A program made the position numbers and the translations under genes. Shown here one piece after another: positions 43,866-55,400 of a stretch of 64,000 nucleotides of DNA. The stretch lies in the NCBI GenBank assembly GCA_036362985.1, contig JAYGXS010000004.1, positions 16,328,036 to 16,392,035 on the forward strand. The letters are read 5' to 3'. Within the stretch, counting starts at the first letter, position 1; each line of letters starts with the position of its first letter. The DNA is from Ligula intestinalis (Eukaryota > Platyhelminthes > Cestoda > Diphyllobothriidea > Diphyllobothriidae). The notes beneath the pieces are model-generated. The model was not told where the DNA came from. It made no database searches and saw only the letters and a list, made by a program, of their open reading frames with translations.

Positions 43866-44000
43866 ATGCCCAGGAGATGTAGAAGTCGACGGTCAGGAAC
43901 TGATGGATTGTCTACACTCACAGTCTGCTCGACGTCCCAAGTCGTACCAAAATTCTAAGCCACTGGCTCCTCCAACTCGATAAGTGGCTCACACAGTACA
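43866..44000 (+). pseudogene. second gag start after the LTR
   Basis: 'atgcccaggagatgtagaag' corresponds to MPRRCRSRRSGTDGLS, homologous to the gag start at 38884, and is lost by about 44000. A gag start on the far side of a 3' LTR means an LTR-internal-LTR-internal tandem. Confidence 0.75.
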
Positions 44001-45430
44001 CTTTTACAGCCCATTTGTCATCACCAGCTAGACTGATCTTGGCTCCAGGTTTACGAGGGGTCCTCTTATGGAATATTCACCATCTGTTCAAATGAAAGTT
44101 CAGGACATGATCGTCTACCTAAAAGAAGCGTGAGGCTATCATGCCACAAGGGAGTTTGTTTTCTTCATTTAAAAGAATAAACGCCTTCTACAAATACATG
44201 CTTATAACCGTGAAATATCTGTGTGTGAATAGCCAAAGCCTTAAAAATATTACTGCTGTTGACAAAACATGCAACTTATGGATGAAGCCATGCCTCTGCG
44301 TGCGCTTGTTTCGAGCTATTTAGCTAGAAGGACCTTCAGAATGTCAAGGAGGATATACTGAGACTGAAAGGTATTCTTCGTGTCTGGTTTGCACGAAGCG
44401 GTTTCGTGCATTGGGTTATTAAGGGAAGCTTATGCACTATTAAGTACCTTTTTGCGACCCTTATGGAGTTTTCATCATCTACCCAAAATTGAAAACCAGA
44501 TATAGAATTCTAATTAACGGATGTGCGTAACTATCATGTTAAAACGTGGTTCAGATGAAGGGGGCAAGTTGTTTTGTTTTCGAAAAATCGATATTTGCTG
44601 GCAGCTGCGAGTAATTTGAACTTATATCAGTGAACGTTTATCATCAACAAATATTCTCATCACAGTTCCATATGCTGAAGTACCCAAAAACCAACCTGGG
44701 TGTATTGAATTACAGAATAATGAATAAACTTTCTCATACAGGCTGAAAAGAAAATCTGAACTGGGATTTAGATTTTTGGCAAACGCTTACCTAGATTTTT
44801 TAGCTAAATTATTCAGCAGTCGTATAGCAAATTATGCGTTCAGTCACAATAGCGGCCAACTTGCAAATCTGTCCTTTTTAATACTAATAAAATTTACGGA
44901 AAACCTGCAACAATATTATTTCTCGTATACGTTATCAAATAGGGGCTTTGAATTTTAAAATATTTTCTAGTATGGAATTCTTTTACAGCATGAAATTTCA
45001 TTTCATAAATCCATCGAATCTTTCAATTTATTGGTGCTTCGTATAAAGCCCATAATTTGGTCAACATATATTGCCACATGTGATGAGCTGCTTAAGGTGT
45101 CTGAGGGTAACCGATGCAACAGAATGCAGTTATCAAAGCAGCACCAGGATTAAATAGTGAACACCTAAGCGAAGTGGTAGGAGTGTCAAGTAGTGTCCAC
45201 AAATATAGTAAACGCTTAGCTGCATCTAGTCAGTAGCCCAATTTATGTCTTTGTTCAATTGATGTCTCGCGCGAATCACCAAAGTAGACCGATTTTTGCC
45301 CTATTGCAAAACCCACCTCTACATGTGCTGGAATCCCAATTATCCAATGTCTAGGACCTGCAGAATGTCAACAAGGTGTGATCTGACTGGGCACAGTATT
45401 TTGGATGTGGTTAGGAGGTCAGTGCTGAGC
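44001..45430. other. no gene seen
   Basis: AT-rich sequence with only short ORFs; no repeat shared with the rest of the window was recognised. Confidence 0.4.
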
Positions 45431-45434
45431 GGAC

Positions 45435-46790
45435 AGGTTACGACTGAGTTCTCCCCTTAGGCACACCTTCAAAGTTCTTCAACCATTGGGAAAAACTATA
45501 GGAGTTAAAACTAAGACGGTTAACCCTAACACCTACAATCTTCGAGGCCCGGTTCCTTAGGAGATAGGAGAGAAGACGGTGGAAAGGCGAGAGTAGGCGG
45601 AACAGTGTATTGTTTAAAGAATAGTTAGGCGAAAGTTGCCAGTCCGTCCGGAATGGCTGTTCGGCCGGAGGGCGCATGAGCGCGCGGCCTCACACCCGTC
45701 TCGCTCAGAGCCGATTCCCCAAGTGTCCTTTTTGCGGCCTTAATCGAGCATGGCCGGAAAAGTCCACTTTGTCTAGATCTAGTGATGGTTACTGGTTGAG
45801 CGTGAGACGCACAGGCGCCTGCGCGCAAGAGGCTGTGGCTGGTGTCAATAGAGCGACCGACAGACAGACAGATGAGGACATCGCGTGATGACTCGGCGCG
45901 AGCGAGCCCCACGATGGGTGGCCAAAATTGTCGTCTAACATTTGGAACGGTGGGCTGTCGAACCGCTACAGGACCATACCGTGTCATCGACGTCATCCAC
46001 CCGTCCAAGTACGGCCTCCAAGACAAAAGACAACCCAACAGACCCCTTTTCACAGCAAATTTTGATAAATTTAAACCCTACCGGGGTCAGCTACCTACGG
46101 CCACGGCAGAACTAACCCCGGTCCTACACCCTCATCTGGTACCGATAGCCGTCCGGGAGGAGACAGTAGAAACCACAGCTGCCGCTGGCCCTGCGGATAG
46201 GGCTCCGTCTGAGGAGGGGAGTGTGTAGGAGAGGAGAGAGTACTAGTTTGTTTTAATTGCCCTAAAAAGAGCCGTAGTGAGTTTGGCCGCGGTTTCTAAA
46301 GTGTGAACTAGTCTGTGTGGTACTGTCTGAGTTTCTTTCCTTTTTTACAGTTGCCGACGAGGGTGAGCTATCAGAACAGACAACAAAAACAGTGGAGGTG
46401 AAACCTACCAACGAGGGTCCGTGATTTTGTTGGTCCTTGCTCCACTTTTCCCTATTTTTCGTCTCCCCTGACTATACTTTTATCTCTGTATTTCCCTTTG
46501 GCCCCTGGTCGCCCCTTTTGAGGTGTTCCCCGTATTCGTTCCTGCCATTATACGCTATATTACCGTACCTCTGCGTTACTCCTTCGGTTTGCTTGAGCTT
46601 ATATCCAATATGCCCAGGAGAGGCAAAAGTCGAAGGTCAAGAACTGACAGATTATCTACACCCACAGTCTGTTCTACGCCCCATTTCGTGCAAAAATACG
46701 AAATCACTGGCTCCTCCGACTTGAGAAGTGACTCGCACACTACAACGTTCTCCCTGGTCCTTGAGACAGTTATCGTTTATTTGATGGTCT
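45435..46790 (+). mobile_element. Gypsy 1 family fragment: pol end, LTR, gag start
   Basis: 45440-45482 matches the integrase end ('ggcacaccttcaaagttctt'). After an insertion, pol resumes at about 45966 (GPYRVIDVIHPSKYGLQD, to 46228). The LTR-like region 46223-46613 follows, then gag MPRRGKSRRSRTDRLSTPTV at 46611, lost by about 46790. Same junction order as at 43.5-44.0 kb. Confidence 0.8.
45483..45965. repeat. repeat X inserted in Gypsy fragment
   Basis: The Gypsy integrase-end sequence is interrupted between 45482 and 45966. The insert contains 'ggttaaccctaacacctaca' and 'ttcgaggcccggttccttag', matching 26930-26990. The right part is GC-rich with short tandem 'gacagacagaca'. Confidence 0.65.
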
Positions 46791-46832
46791 GTCGGTTGTG
46801 CGTTAGTGCAAAGGCTAGTTGAGGAGCCACGG

Positions 46833-47105
46833 CCTGGTGTAACGGCCCAAACCGAACCTCCCTTGTTTAACTAGATACCCTTCATGTCACCTGCCTTTTT
46901 CTCGTTGTTACCAGGACGCTGATTGGAGGACACGACCGTGGCACGCCGCCGTTTCCCGACTCCGCTAAGTCTCGTCCTCGTCGACTTTTATATACTCCAT
47001 TTCGTACCCCCTTCATTATAACCTTATCCTATACTCACCCCCTTGCTTACGCTCCTCGATCACCTGTATTCCTTAATAAACATTACTTCCCTATTATCAC
47101 TTATA
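46833..47105 (+). repeat. candidate solo or truncated LTR
   Basis: Begins TGTAACGGCCCAAACC, has a TATA-like 'tttatatactcc' at about 46987 and AATAAA at about 47074, as in an LTR with promoter and polyadenylation signals. A small ORF (47116-47316) follows. No second copy in the window, so classification is tentative. Confidence 0.35.
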
Positions 47106-47115
47106 TTCTTAGGAT

Positions 47116-47316
47116 ATGAGCCGAAATTCTAGTTCTAGTGCGTCTGTTTGTGATGACGAAGAACCCCAAATAGGAAAGGAGTTCGAAGACAGGAAGTCCG
47201 TCGAACAGAAGCCGCCGATACCGAATCCATTACTGTGCAACCAGTGTACCCTACTCACCTCGGACGCGACACTGGATAACGAGATGAACAGAAATATTAA
47301 CTGTAAAAGAAAATAA
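47116..47316 (+). CDS. small ORF of unknown function
   Basis: 66 codons, Ser/Glu/Lys-rich with CNQCTLLTSDATLDN. It lies directly after the LTR-like block and might be the start of a gag-like frame, or spurious. No domain recognised. Confidence 0.2.
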   Translation: MSRNSSSSASVCDDEEPQIGKEFEDRKSVEQKPPIPNPLLCNQCTLLTSDATLDNEMNRNINCKRK

Positions 47317-47319
47317 ATG

Positions 47320-49341
47320 GATTGGATGTAGGTGTTTTCCAAAGCCATGCTGACTAGCTGACAATATAAAATAAGCTTTCTTTAAAAAATTATCAAAAAT
47401 TGTTATGTCGCACGTGTTCAAATAGGGGTGGGTTCTGGGTGTAAAGGGGTAGGGGGTGACTACGTTCATCACGTGTAGTCTGAGCAGGCTCGGTTAAGCC
47501 AAATGTGATCTGAACACGGGTTTTTCGCCCTAGGTATACGCCGGCAAAAGTTGCCAGAGCAAGGCATCGATCCAGGCGCCACATTTGGAGAGGGGGGGGG
47601 GGGAAGAAGCAAATGCAGGAGGCGTGCGTGCGCGTAGGGTTTTTCTCAGGTGGACATGGAAGCTTGTGTGTGGGTGTTTGACCATCGATTTCGATGCCAG
47701 CTTGTAGACTACCCGGGCCAGTGCACGGAATACCGCCCATATACACAATCACGGCGCAGTGGGACCAACGTGGAACCGTTGGTTTCACTGGTACCACTTT
47801 AGCCTTTGGTTCCGGAACATTGCCATTAGGGACCCTGATAAATTAATTTAGTAGTGCCTTCGCACTAAAGCAGCAGGCGCATTGTTTTCAGTACACAGTA
47901 CTACCTGTATTATAACGCAGTTTTTAGCTAACATTGAATAAATGTCTGTAATCGAGCGCGTGTCCTGAATCAGGTGTTGCTGTACAGAAAAATCCATGTG
48001 CACTGTGCTCATAGGCAGTGAAATGCTAGCGTCCGTCGGTGGAGGCAGGAGTGAACAGAAATGCACTTAGTGCACGCTATGTAGCCTATCCTGCTCCAAC
48101 AATACAGCCGCACAATTACTCTCAATTCCTAACGTGGTTCCCACGGTTCGTAAGTCCATGCATTTCCCGCCTTCTCTTCGGTCTACATCCTCAGTGTCAC
48201 CCAAGAGGCGGCTGTGCCAGGGAGACAGTTTCGGCAAAGAATAATGGATAAACCTTAAGATCCCCTAGCAAAACCATTGACGCGGGTGGAAGCAGTTTTT
48301 AAGAGCATTGTGCCAATTTTGCTATGAGGGCAGAAATTGTTGCTCACAGACGTTTATTCAAGATAAAACATAACCCTTCGTGAATCGGGTACCGAATCTT
48401 TATGCTTGCAAACTTCGGGCTGCATGGATGGTGGACTAACAGAATCTGAAGGATAACAATCAAAAGAGCTGAGTTTTAGTCAGCCTCTCAGACTTAGTTT
48501 ATCATCGTCACCGTTTAGTCTAGTTTTCTTACAACTGCATTCTGCCACCCATTCATTTTAATTTCCTCGTTGGCTGGATTTTGCAAACGATTGACTGTAG
48601 CTGCACTAGACTGATGTTACCGCGTTTTGGCTTTAAGTAATTATGCTCCTCTTGATGCATATTCAGAAGGTGAATGACGGTACTCAATCAAGCGGTTTAC
48701 TTACATTTGTTTTGATAGCGATTTGATCTGCAGTACTAAACCCAATAAAGCATTTTTCACAGAAAATGATTGTCGATTTAAACATGCATCCTCTTCCAAA
48801 TTTTCATTACAAGCACACTTTGTACAAAAGGACGTCTAAAGTGTAATTGAGGTGGTTTAAAATATTCGTCACTATTGAAATTAACGAATTATATGCTGCT
48901 ATGCTTCGTTTAGAGCTGTTGTTCGCATGGCAGAAGTGAACGGACTATTACTCTCAAACCCCGCTGAGCAGTCCGCAAAAATATGGAAATGATAAATGGC
49001 CCTCAAACTTTCGGTACTCAGCACTGAGCTCTCCTGTGTGGTTGTTCTAATCAGATCATAGTACCAAAAAACCGCAAAAATGGCTGAATTATTTTATGAA
49101 AGCCTCTGTACTATTTCCTACCGTCATTTTCTTGTAACATACCAAACGCAGTTGCCACCCTTATATTAACCTATTCCGCCCGATGGAACATAGAACAGGT
49201 TAATTTCGGCTCAAAACGTGTTTTTATATGTGCTGCTCTTTGTTCTTCAACTCTCTTATTTTTCTGTACATTTTTTAATCAAATAAATTAGGTGGGTTTC
49301 ATTTTTTAAACTGCAGTCACCGGGGTGGAAACCGTCCCCAA
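47320..49341. other. no gene seen; 3' part is MYG1-B upstream region
   Basis: A G-rich run lies at about 47590-47605. From about 49050 the sequence parallels the region upstream of MYG1-D (for example 'tactatttcctaccgtcattttc' versus 'cactgttacctaccgtcaatgtt'), so the duplication unit includes the 5' flank. Confidence 0.5.
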
Positions 49342-49441
49342 ATGGAAAGAATGTTGATTGGGACCCACAATAATGCTTTTTACTGTGACGAAGTGTTGGC
49401 AATTGCAATGCTTAAACAACTCTTAGAGTGAAAAGTCGTGT

Positions 49442-49479
49442 TGGCAAACGATCGTTTTCGGTCATTCATCGTCAGGCCA
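49442..49479 (-). ncRNA. hammerhead-like motif, inverted PLE pair, left
   Basis: Reverse complement reads helix I UGGC/GCCA, core CUGACGA, spacer UGAAUGACC in place of helix II, GAA, and self-complementary AACGAUCGUU as helix III, with U at the cleavage site. Helix II does not pair well, so activity is doubtful. Identical motif at 50489-50526 on plus. Confidence 0.45.
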
Positions 49480-49577
49480 GTACATGACATGGAGAATAAA
49501 ATTGTTCAATTAATTACAGCGATAGTATAATCGTCAGGTTCGGGAAGGGGGGAGGGGGAGGAAAAGGGTGAGGGTAA

Positions 49578-50242
49578 TTAAGCAGCTGCGTTTTTCCTCG
49601 TCTCCTGAACGCGGGCGCCTGCGCGGGTAGGACGCTGGTTGCCATGCCCAGATGAGACAGGGGGGATGTTCTCGCGGTCCGCGGATTGAGTTCTGTATGT
49701 CAGCCGCACAGCTTGCGTTTGACTATTCTCCGTAGCTTCGTCTTCTTTGGCTTCAGTAGGTGTTGGATTTCCGCGTGCAGTCGGCCAAGGGAGGCCGATG
49801 GCATGAACCAGCGCCTTTTGACAGCATAGAATGGGTTTTGCTAGCCGGATTGCCACTGCTTCTGCTGTGGCTAACACCCGTTTGCGCAGGCCTTTGGAGA
49901 AGTGCGTTGGCGTGCGGTATATGACCCGAAAGGCTTCACTCGCGTCCACTTGGTGGTTTGTATCAATTAGGTGGGCGAGGATTGAGCTTGAGGTCGATCT
50001 ATTCTCCCCTCTGCTGAGCCAAGCTGGTATGTGCTCGCGCATTCTCTTCTCCAGACGTCGCGTTGTTCTGCCAATATAGCCTGCTCCACAGGAACAGGTG
50101 AACGAATAGATGCACATAGATGTGGCCTGAAACGGTAGTCTGTCCTTACCTCCCATTCGTAGAAGGGGAGAGTTAGTGAAGAGAACCCGCAAGTATGCAG
50201 CCGGGAAGGCATTCATAACCGCTGTCCTCAGGCGCCTTCTTA
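49578..50242 (-). pseudogene. PLE GIY-YIG endonuclease (5'-truncated, otherwise open)
   Basis: The open frame holds [61 protein letters not shown] and LRKRVLATAEAVAIRLAKPI. GIY-YIG signature G-Y-I-G plus Arg is present and there is no stop down to 49578. The RT half is missing (assembly gap or 5' truncation). Confidence 0.85.
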
Positions 50243-50488
50243 NNNNNNNNNNCAAGCTGTGCGGCTGACATACAGAACTCAATCCGCGGACCGCGAGAAC
50301 ATCCCCCCTGTCTCATCTGGGCATGGCAACCAGCGTCCTACCCGCGCAGGCGCCCGCGTTCAGGAGACGAGGAAAAACGCAGCTGCTTAATTACCCTCAC
50401 CCTTTTCCTCCCCCTCCCCCCTTCCCTAACCTGACGATTATCTAATCGCTGTAATTAATTGAACAATTTTATTCCCCATGTCATGTAC

Positions 50489-50526
50489 TGGCCTGACGAT
50501 GAATGACCGAAAACGATCGTTTGCCA
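50489..50526 (+). ncRNA. hammerhead-like motif, inverted PLE pair, right
   Basis: UGGC (50489-92), CUGACGA (50493-99), GAA (50509-11), AACGAUCGUU (50512-21), U50522, GCCA (50523-26). Same features and limits as its mirror at 49442-49479. Confidence 0.45.
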
Positions 50527-51834
50527 ACACGACTTTTCAATCGTAGAAATGGGAATTTTCGCTGAACTCTTAGAGTACAAAAATGCATAAATAATGCGCT
50601 ATCGGGATGTGCAAGAACTCGTCAATGGAATATTCTCGTTGATTTGGCGACATTTTCGACGCAGCTTATAATCACTTTGAGCATTATCAGCCGTAATTAA
50701 AAACACAACTATTTTCCAATTTTTGTATGCATTCGCTGTTTAGATCATTGAACCTTACTTTAAAGGATTTTCATCCAAAGCTACAACCAGCCGTCAAATT
50801 GAGCAGTGCGGGTCTCATTTATGCGCACTTTGGTAAAAGAGTAATTACCAAGATTGCTGGGAAGTTGAATTCCGATGAGGACTTGGAAGCGGTATTTAAA
50901 CGGGTATGCTACCTGAACCTCATCTCTTTCTAAAAAGTAGCTGCATAAGGATTTTATTAGCAAAGTTGATGCTTTTGACAATGGTGTGCCAATTTAAGAC
51001 GGTGCAACAAAGTAAACTCGTTTATTGTCATTAAAGAAATCAGGTACCTTATTAAAACCGGAATAAGTACACGCGTGAGACGCCTAAACTCAGCCTAGAA
51101 TAAAGATGAAAAAGAAATGGTAAGTTCTCTAAGAAGCTCAAACATAAATTGTGCTCTCTTTTTTTGTCATAAACATCACACTCGATCTCGTCCTGTCACT
51201 AAGATAGTATAGCAGCACACACCTTCTTATTCTACCTTTCTCTTTGCAACCGCTATAAATCGAACTGTTTAAGACATTTTTACCACTCAAGTCTGTTGCA
51301 TATTGCTCTGCATGTGCCCTAAAATCTAGGAATTTTTTTATTCAGACGAAATTTTATCCTCAGCCTGAGACCTTATAGCTTCTCCGTGTTTAGTTTACCT
51401 TTAGGTTTCGTCCGAGCTGAAATGGCTGCGAATTTGCCAGACTCTAGTTGCTTCCTGTAGGTTACTAGCAAAATATGCCCCAGTTTATGGAGAGGTATCC
51501 CATTCTTTATATGTTCTGACCTTTTCAGTGTCACTTATCGAGCTCATTTTGATTTCTTGAATTTCTGCCTACCTGCATCTGTCACGCGAAATATGACGTT
51601 GGGAGATTCCTGTTTAACCTATTCTCTTCCCCCCAATGAGGTCTTCACTACCAACATTATGCTAAGACATCTCAAACGGTGACATAACTTGGTTTGTGGA
51701 TCTCATTTTTTCTCAACAAAGACACGACAGAATTAGAATTCGACTGACAGCGTATATTTTTATGCCACTTTTGGTGTGATATATTCCTGTGTGGTAGCCC
51801 GCATTCAGCAGCGTTAGGCTAATTCACCCTGCCT

Positions 51835-52045
51835 TCGCTCTCCAAGTCTTTGGGTACTCCTGCCCGCCCGACAGCCACCACTGCCCATGTCCTTTCTGAT
51901 GCTCTCCGTCACCTCGCCGATTAAGGTGCATGTAATCTCGAAGCCAATCGATGCGCGCCATTTTATCTGATTGGCTGCACGGGCGACAAATAGCACACTC
52001 CGCAGTCAAGGCCTACCAGCATCACAAACAAAATTGGTCTGAAGA
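51835..52045. repeat. interspersed repeat Y, copy 2 (in MYG1-B intron 4)
   Basis: Matches 30.9-31.16 kb in order: 'ctcgaagccaatcgatgcgc', 'tctgattggctgcac', 'caaacaaaattggtctg'. Confidence 0.55.
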
Positions 52046-53049
52046 CAGGGCTGAAAGCCAGCGCATGACAGAACCCTATTTATGTACGGCTCATTTTTTG
52101 CAGTAAAAGATAATCGAACATACTCTATCTTCTTAGAAATTTGATTTAGAAAACCTTCGTTGTCGAAAAATTCGCATTCGACACCCGCTCCTGATGTTTT
52201 CTGTAAAGAACTCCTATCCCCTAAAGCTCTGCAGGGCACATAGCTTTTTCGTACACACTAAGTGTTAGCCTTTTATCTATAATGTTTTGCTTTATCTTCG
52301 TTTCCACAATCATGTGATTTTCACGTGAACAGTCTTCCATAATGAACAGAACTGCCACCGCCTTTTTAGTTAAGCCTACTCCGATTCCTTTTAAAATTGG
52401 TTTTCTCCACATTGCTGCCTGTTTTAACTATCCGCTCTAAATATGCTATTGCTGAAGATCTCTTCATTCTATTCGCTATTTCTTGCAGCAACGCTTCTTC
52501 AATGCGCTAGCTCTGGTTGCTGATGAATTGGTTGCATATATCGGACGTTTACTGGATGAGTTGCTACCGGCCGTAGCCATTCTGAAGTCTGCTCTTAAGT
52601 CACGTTTTTCTGTCCAACCCTCTAGAATGATTGCACTACAGACCACCCAAATATAAGTAGCAAAAAACAAAGTCTTTGCCAATGATAACTGTCTACGCTA
52701 CCCACAGGATGAGTTGCGCGTAGCCAAGCGCATATGAGCATGCATCAGACCAAATGAGAGCAATAATGGATATGGTAATAGAACACGGCCGACCAATTGG
52801 AACACAGACTGCAACTACAGTGACACGCCGTAATATAATTAATCCATTTGATATCGGCACTTATAAGGACTCTTTCGATTTACAGTATATTAATGCCTAC
52901 CAAGTGTTTCCCGTGAGTGGACTAGAGAGGGGCCGCATTTCCAACCCAATGACTATTGACTACCGACACGGGTACGCTTTAAGTAAGAGTGTAGTTTAAC
53001 CTATATTTAATTGTATACAATTTATAATGAGGACGAAGGGTTATCGAGA

Positions 53050-54365
53050 TCCAGATTAATTTGTTTATTGTCCTGATCTTTTGGACTATTGCGGGGGTCC
53101 ATCGTCAGAGATAAAAGCCTCCACGGGAAACAAACAACATGGGGCAGGAGCCAATCCCGACGGAATCCAAAACTTCAGGAAAATAAAAGTCTTTTTCCAC
53201 TGATTGCATCCTCTTCTCTTGAACTGCTACCTCGAACTCGCATATTCTTCATTATTGGCAGGCGATCATCTTTTTTACGGAAGGGGTGAGAGAAGGGGAA
53301 GGGAATTAGATAGGCACCATTGTTGGCCGTGCGGATACGTCTGCGGAGGGCAATGCATGCCAGTTCCAGATCGATAGATCGATTGACTAAATCTTCATCC
53401 GAGGCCCTGGCTTCAATCAATCGTCGGCCTGTCCTGCTGCTGGCGTGGGTGATTACCTTCGCAGCTGCAAAGTTAAACTTGTGACCCGTCTCGTAGGTGT
53501 GGGCCGCCACTTGCGAAAATGCGTCACCCCGTTTGACAGCCAGCTTATGTTCGTGTATGTGCGAACCGAGCATGCGTTCATTTTGCCCTGTACAGTTACA
53601 AGAACAGCTTAACCATGGGATGCAATACACTACCCCAGATTGTTCATTTTCATTACCCGGTTGCGTATAGTAGTCTTGGGTTTGTGTACAATTCCGATTC
53701 CGAGTCCCGCAGCGATGCACTCGCTCGCTTCTGAGACATCCTTGATGTATGTCAGAGCGTGCCATATCCTCAGTGGTTCTTCTGTAATGGTCCTTGGAGG
53801 CCGTACGCGTAGGCATCGGTTTTAAATGCCTTCTTATAAGGATTCCGCATGATTTGGTTGCTGATATAAAGGGCCTCGCTAACCTCTTCCTCCAGTCTAC
53901 TGCAGTGAGTCTGAGTTCGTTTAAACAACTTTTTACGCAGCTTCGTTTGCAGGCAACCGGATAGTTGTTGTGAAGACAGAACTTTTGTTGTGTTGGTTGC
54001 CTCCATATAAACCGTCGTCTCAATTCCACCGTTGGGTATCCTCTTGAAGAGCACATCTAGGAAAGGAAGCTGCTGCTATTCTTTTTTCCTCATGATTTGT
54101 ATGTCAGGAAAGATTGCATTGAGCAAACTATGGAAGTTTTTCAGCATGCTTTCCTTGATTATAACAAACATGTCGCTAACCTAATGACGCCAAAAGAGAG
54201 GCTTATATTGAGTAAATGCAGTGCTTTGTAGCTTTTGTAGGAGCAGTTCTGTCACTCAATTGGAGATCAGGGAGCCCATCGGAGTTCCTTTGATCTCTTC
54301 GTAGGTTTCTTCAGCAAAGGTAAAGCACATTGTCGGGCAATATTCGAATCAGAGTTGTTAGACAC
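53050..54365 (-). mobile_element. PLE (second family), RT core to GIY-YIG, decayed
   Basis: The minus strand reads FTFAEETYEEIKGTPMGSLIS (54340-54280), then stop and VSDMFVIIKES (54170; catalytic YVDD degraded to VSDM), QLPFLDVLFKRIPNGGIETT, the linker, and NEQSGVVYCIPWLSCSCNCTGQNERMLGSHIHEHKLAV with HTYETGHKFNFAAAKVI (53175-54056 in two frames). At 53078-53108 a hammerhead relic is present (CUGACGA, GGAC/GUCC, but G12 replaced by A). It lies between MYG1-B exon 5 and MYG1-C exon 5. Confidence 0.85.
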
Positions 54366-54684
54366 CACTGGATACCTTCGACACTTTCAACTCATTAAAA
54401 AATCGAAATGCCCATTTTAAGACACAAATTTGGCCGAAAAAATCGCCGAGAGTAGAGCTTAATTATAGTTGATCATTAGTGATCAGTTGGACATTCTTCT
54501 GTTCACGTTTTGCCAATATTAACCTTCTGGACTAATTGCTCCTCCTCAGGCACATCTAGGGAATATCCGCCATCAGCGCCTGCTTAGCTTTGCTCTTTTC
54601 ATGCATATCCATGATGTAAAATATCCACTCCAAATTTGTTACTTCCCGAAAGTCTGATCCCTCTGTATACGTTATTTTATGCAG

Positions 54685-55019
54685 CAATGCTTCTTCAAAG
54701 CGCTAGCCCTGGTTTCTGATGAACTGGTGGCAAATGTCAGGGAATCAGTGGATGTGTGGCTACCGGCCAAAACCATTGTGAAGGATGCTCTGGAGTCATA
54801 TTTTTCTGTCCACCCCTCTGGAATGATTGTACTACTGACCACTCCAGGCTGCCCCTGCATGGACCACATTCTTGACCTAGAAAAGGAAGAAGAGTTTATA
54901 ACACAGGTCAAGGGCCCCCGCCCTTTCATTGGGCAACCTGCATTCATTGTCAAGGGTGGCACTGAGACACCCTCCGTCACCGCTATTCCAATCAGTGAAG
55001 ATAGAGAATTTCCAAGGTG
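54685..55019 (+). pseudogene. MYG1: MYG1 copy C, isolated intact exon 5
   Basis: After a TGCAG acceptor the exon reads QCFFKALALVSDELVANVRE, WLPAKTIVKDALES, SVHPSGMIVLLTTPGCPCMDH and RPFIGQPAFIVKGGTETPSV, ending at donor gtaggt. 335 bp, in frame throughout, no stop. The conserved PWKEH is PCMDH. No other exon of this copy was found: its upstream part is replaced by PLE sequence and its downstream intron carries a SINE. Either a dead fragment that kept its frame by chance, or an exon usable by a neighbouring transcript. Confidence 0.85.
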
Positions 55020-55214
55020 GTAGGTCAGTCTTGTTTTCTAAACTCCGATTGGTTTCTGTTGAACTGAAGTCCAATAAGGACATTGAAATAATCCTGACTG
55101 AGACTCACCGGAGTATGAGTTGTCTTCTCTTCCAAAATATCCTTCGTCGTCCTGCTGTATTTTGGTTAATGTTGTTATACCATTGACCGCAAACTTAAGG
55201 AAGGCTACAGTTTC

Positions 55215-55400
55215 AGTTGACCCGATTGTGAAAAGCCTGCAGGCGTTCGGCAAAATTTGAACCCGCGTATTAGAGAAGACCTTTAACGCAAGCCAACGCT
55301 CTTACCGCTAAGCTAAAACCCCCCAAAATGCGGGTTTCAATCCTGCCGAACGCCCTGAGTTTTTCCACAATTAGGTCAACTAAAATTCAGCAAATCTGCC
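55215..55400. repeat. foldback tRNA-derived SINE (copy C intron)
   Basis: The minus-strand tRNA-like head at 55242-55322 (box A TAGCTTAGCGGTAAGAG, box B GGGTTCAAATTTT) abuts a 5'-truncated plus-strand copy starting at box B (55331, 'gcgggtttcaatcctgcc') with tail 'ccacaattaggtcaactaaa...aaatctgcc'. Same tail and same head-to-head layout as the SINE at 10.8 kb. The flanking MYG1 intron is continuous with that of copy E ('cgcaaacttaa' on the left), so the insertion point is visible. Confidence 0.7.

Larger units (their letters stand above)
49430..50564. mobile_element. inverted pair of PLE 3' ends inserted in MYG1-B exon 1
   Basis: A minus-strand PLE 3' part (49430-50242, ending inside the coding frame) and a plus-strand PLE 3' end (50253-50564) face away from each other across a 10-N gap (50243-50252). 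Arms of about 290 bp are near-identical inverted repeats. The whole block is bounded by one 12-bp TSD, aactcttagagt, at 49418-49429 and 50565-50576. It therefore inserted as a single unit. Confidence 0.9.
49342..52650 (+). pseudogene. MYG1: MYG1 copy B, broken
   Basis: Exon 1 49342-49429 plus 50577-50696 (split by a PLE insertion), exon 2 50744-50903, exon 3 50941-51011, exon 4 51044-51119, exon 5 52489 to about 52648 (truncated). Exon lengths 160/71/76 equal those of copy A and GT-AG sites are kept. Defects: PLE in exon 1, a TAA and frameshifts in the second half of exon 1, TAA in exon 3 (VPI-stop-DGATK), TAG replacing the Trp of the LNxAWN block in exon 4, exon 5 cut after about 160 bp, exon 6 absent. 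Introns are homologous to those of copy D, so it arose by DNA-level duplication. Confidence 0.9.

Noticed and set aside
52754..52999. 81-codon ORF containing INPFDIGTYKD, faintly like the NPxDxG motif after DHHC palmitoyltransferase domains
   Set aside because: No DHHC core, no membrane segments and no neighbouring exon found; similarity too short to call.
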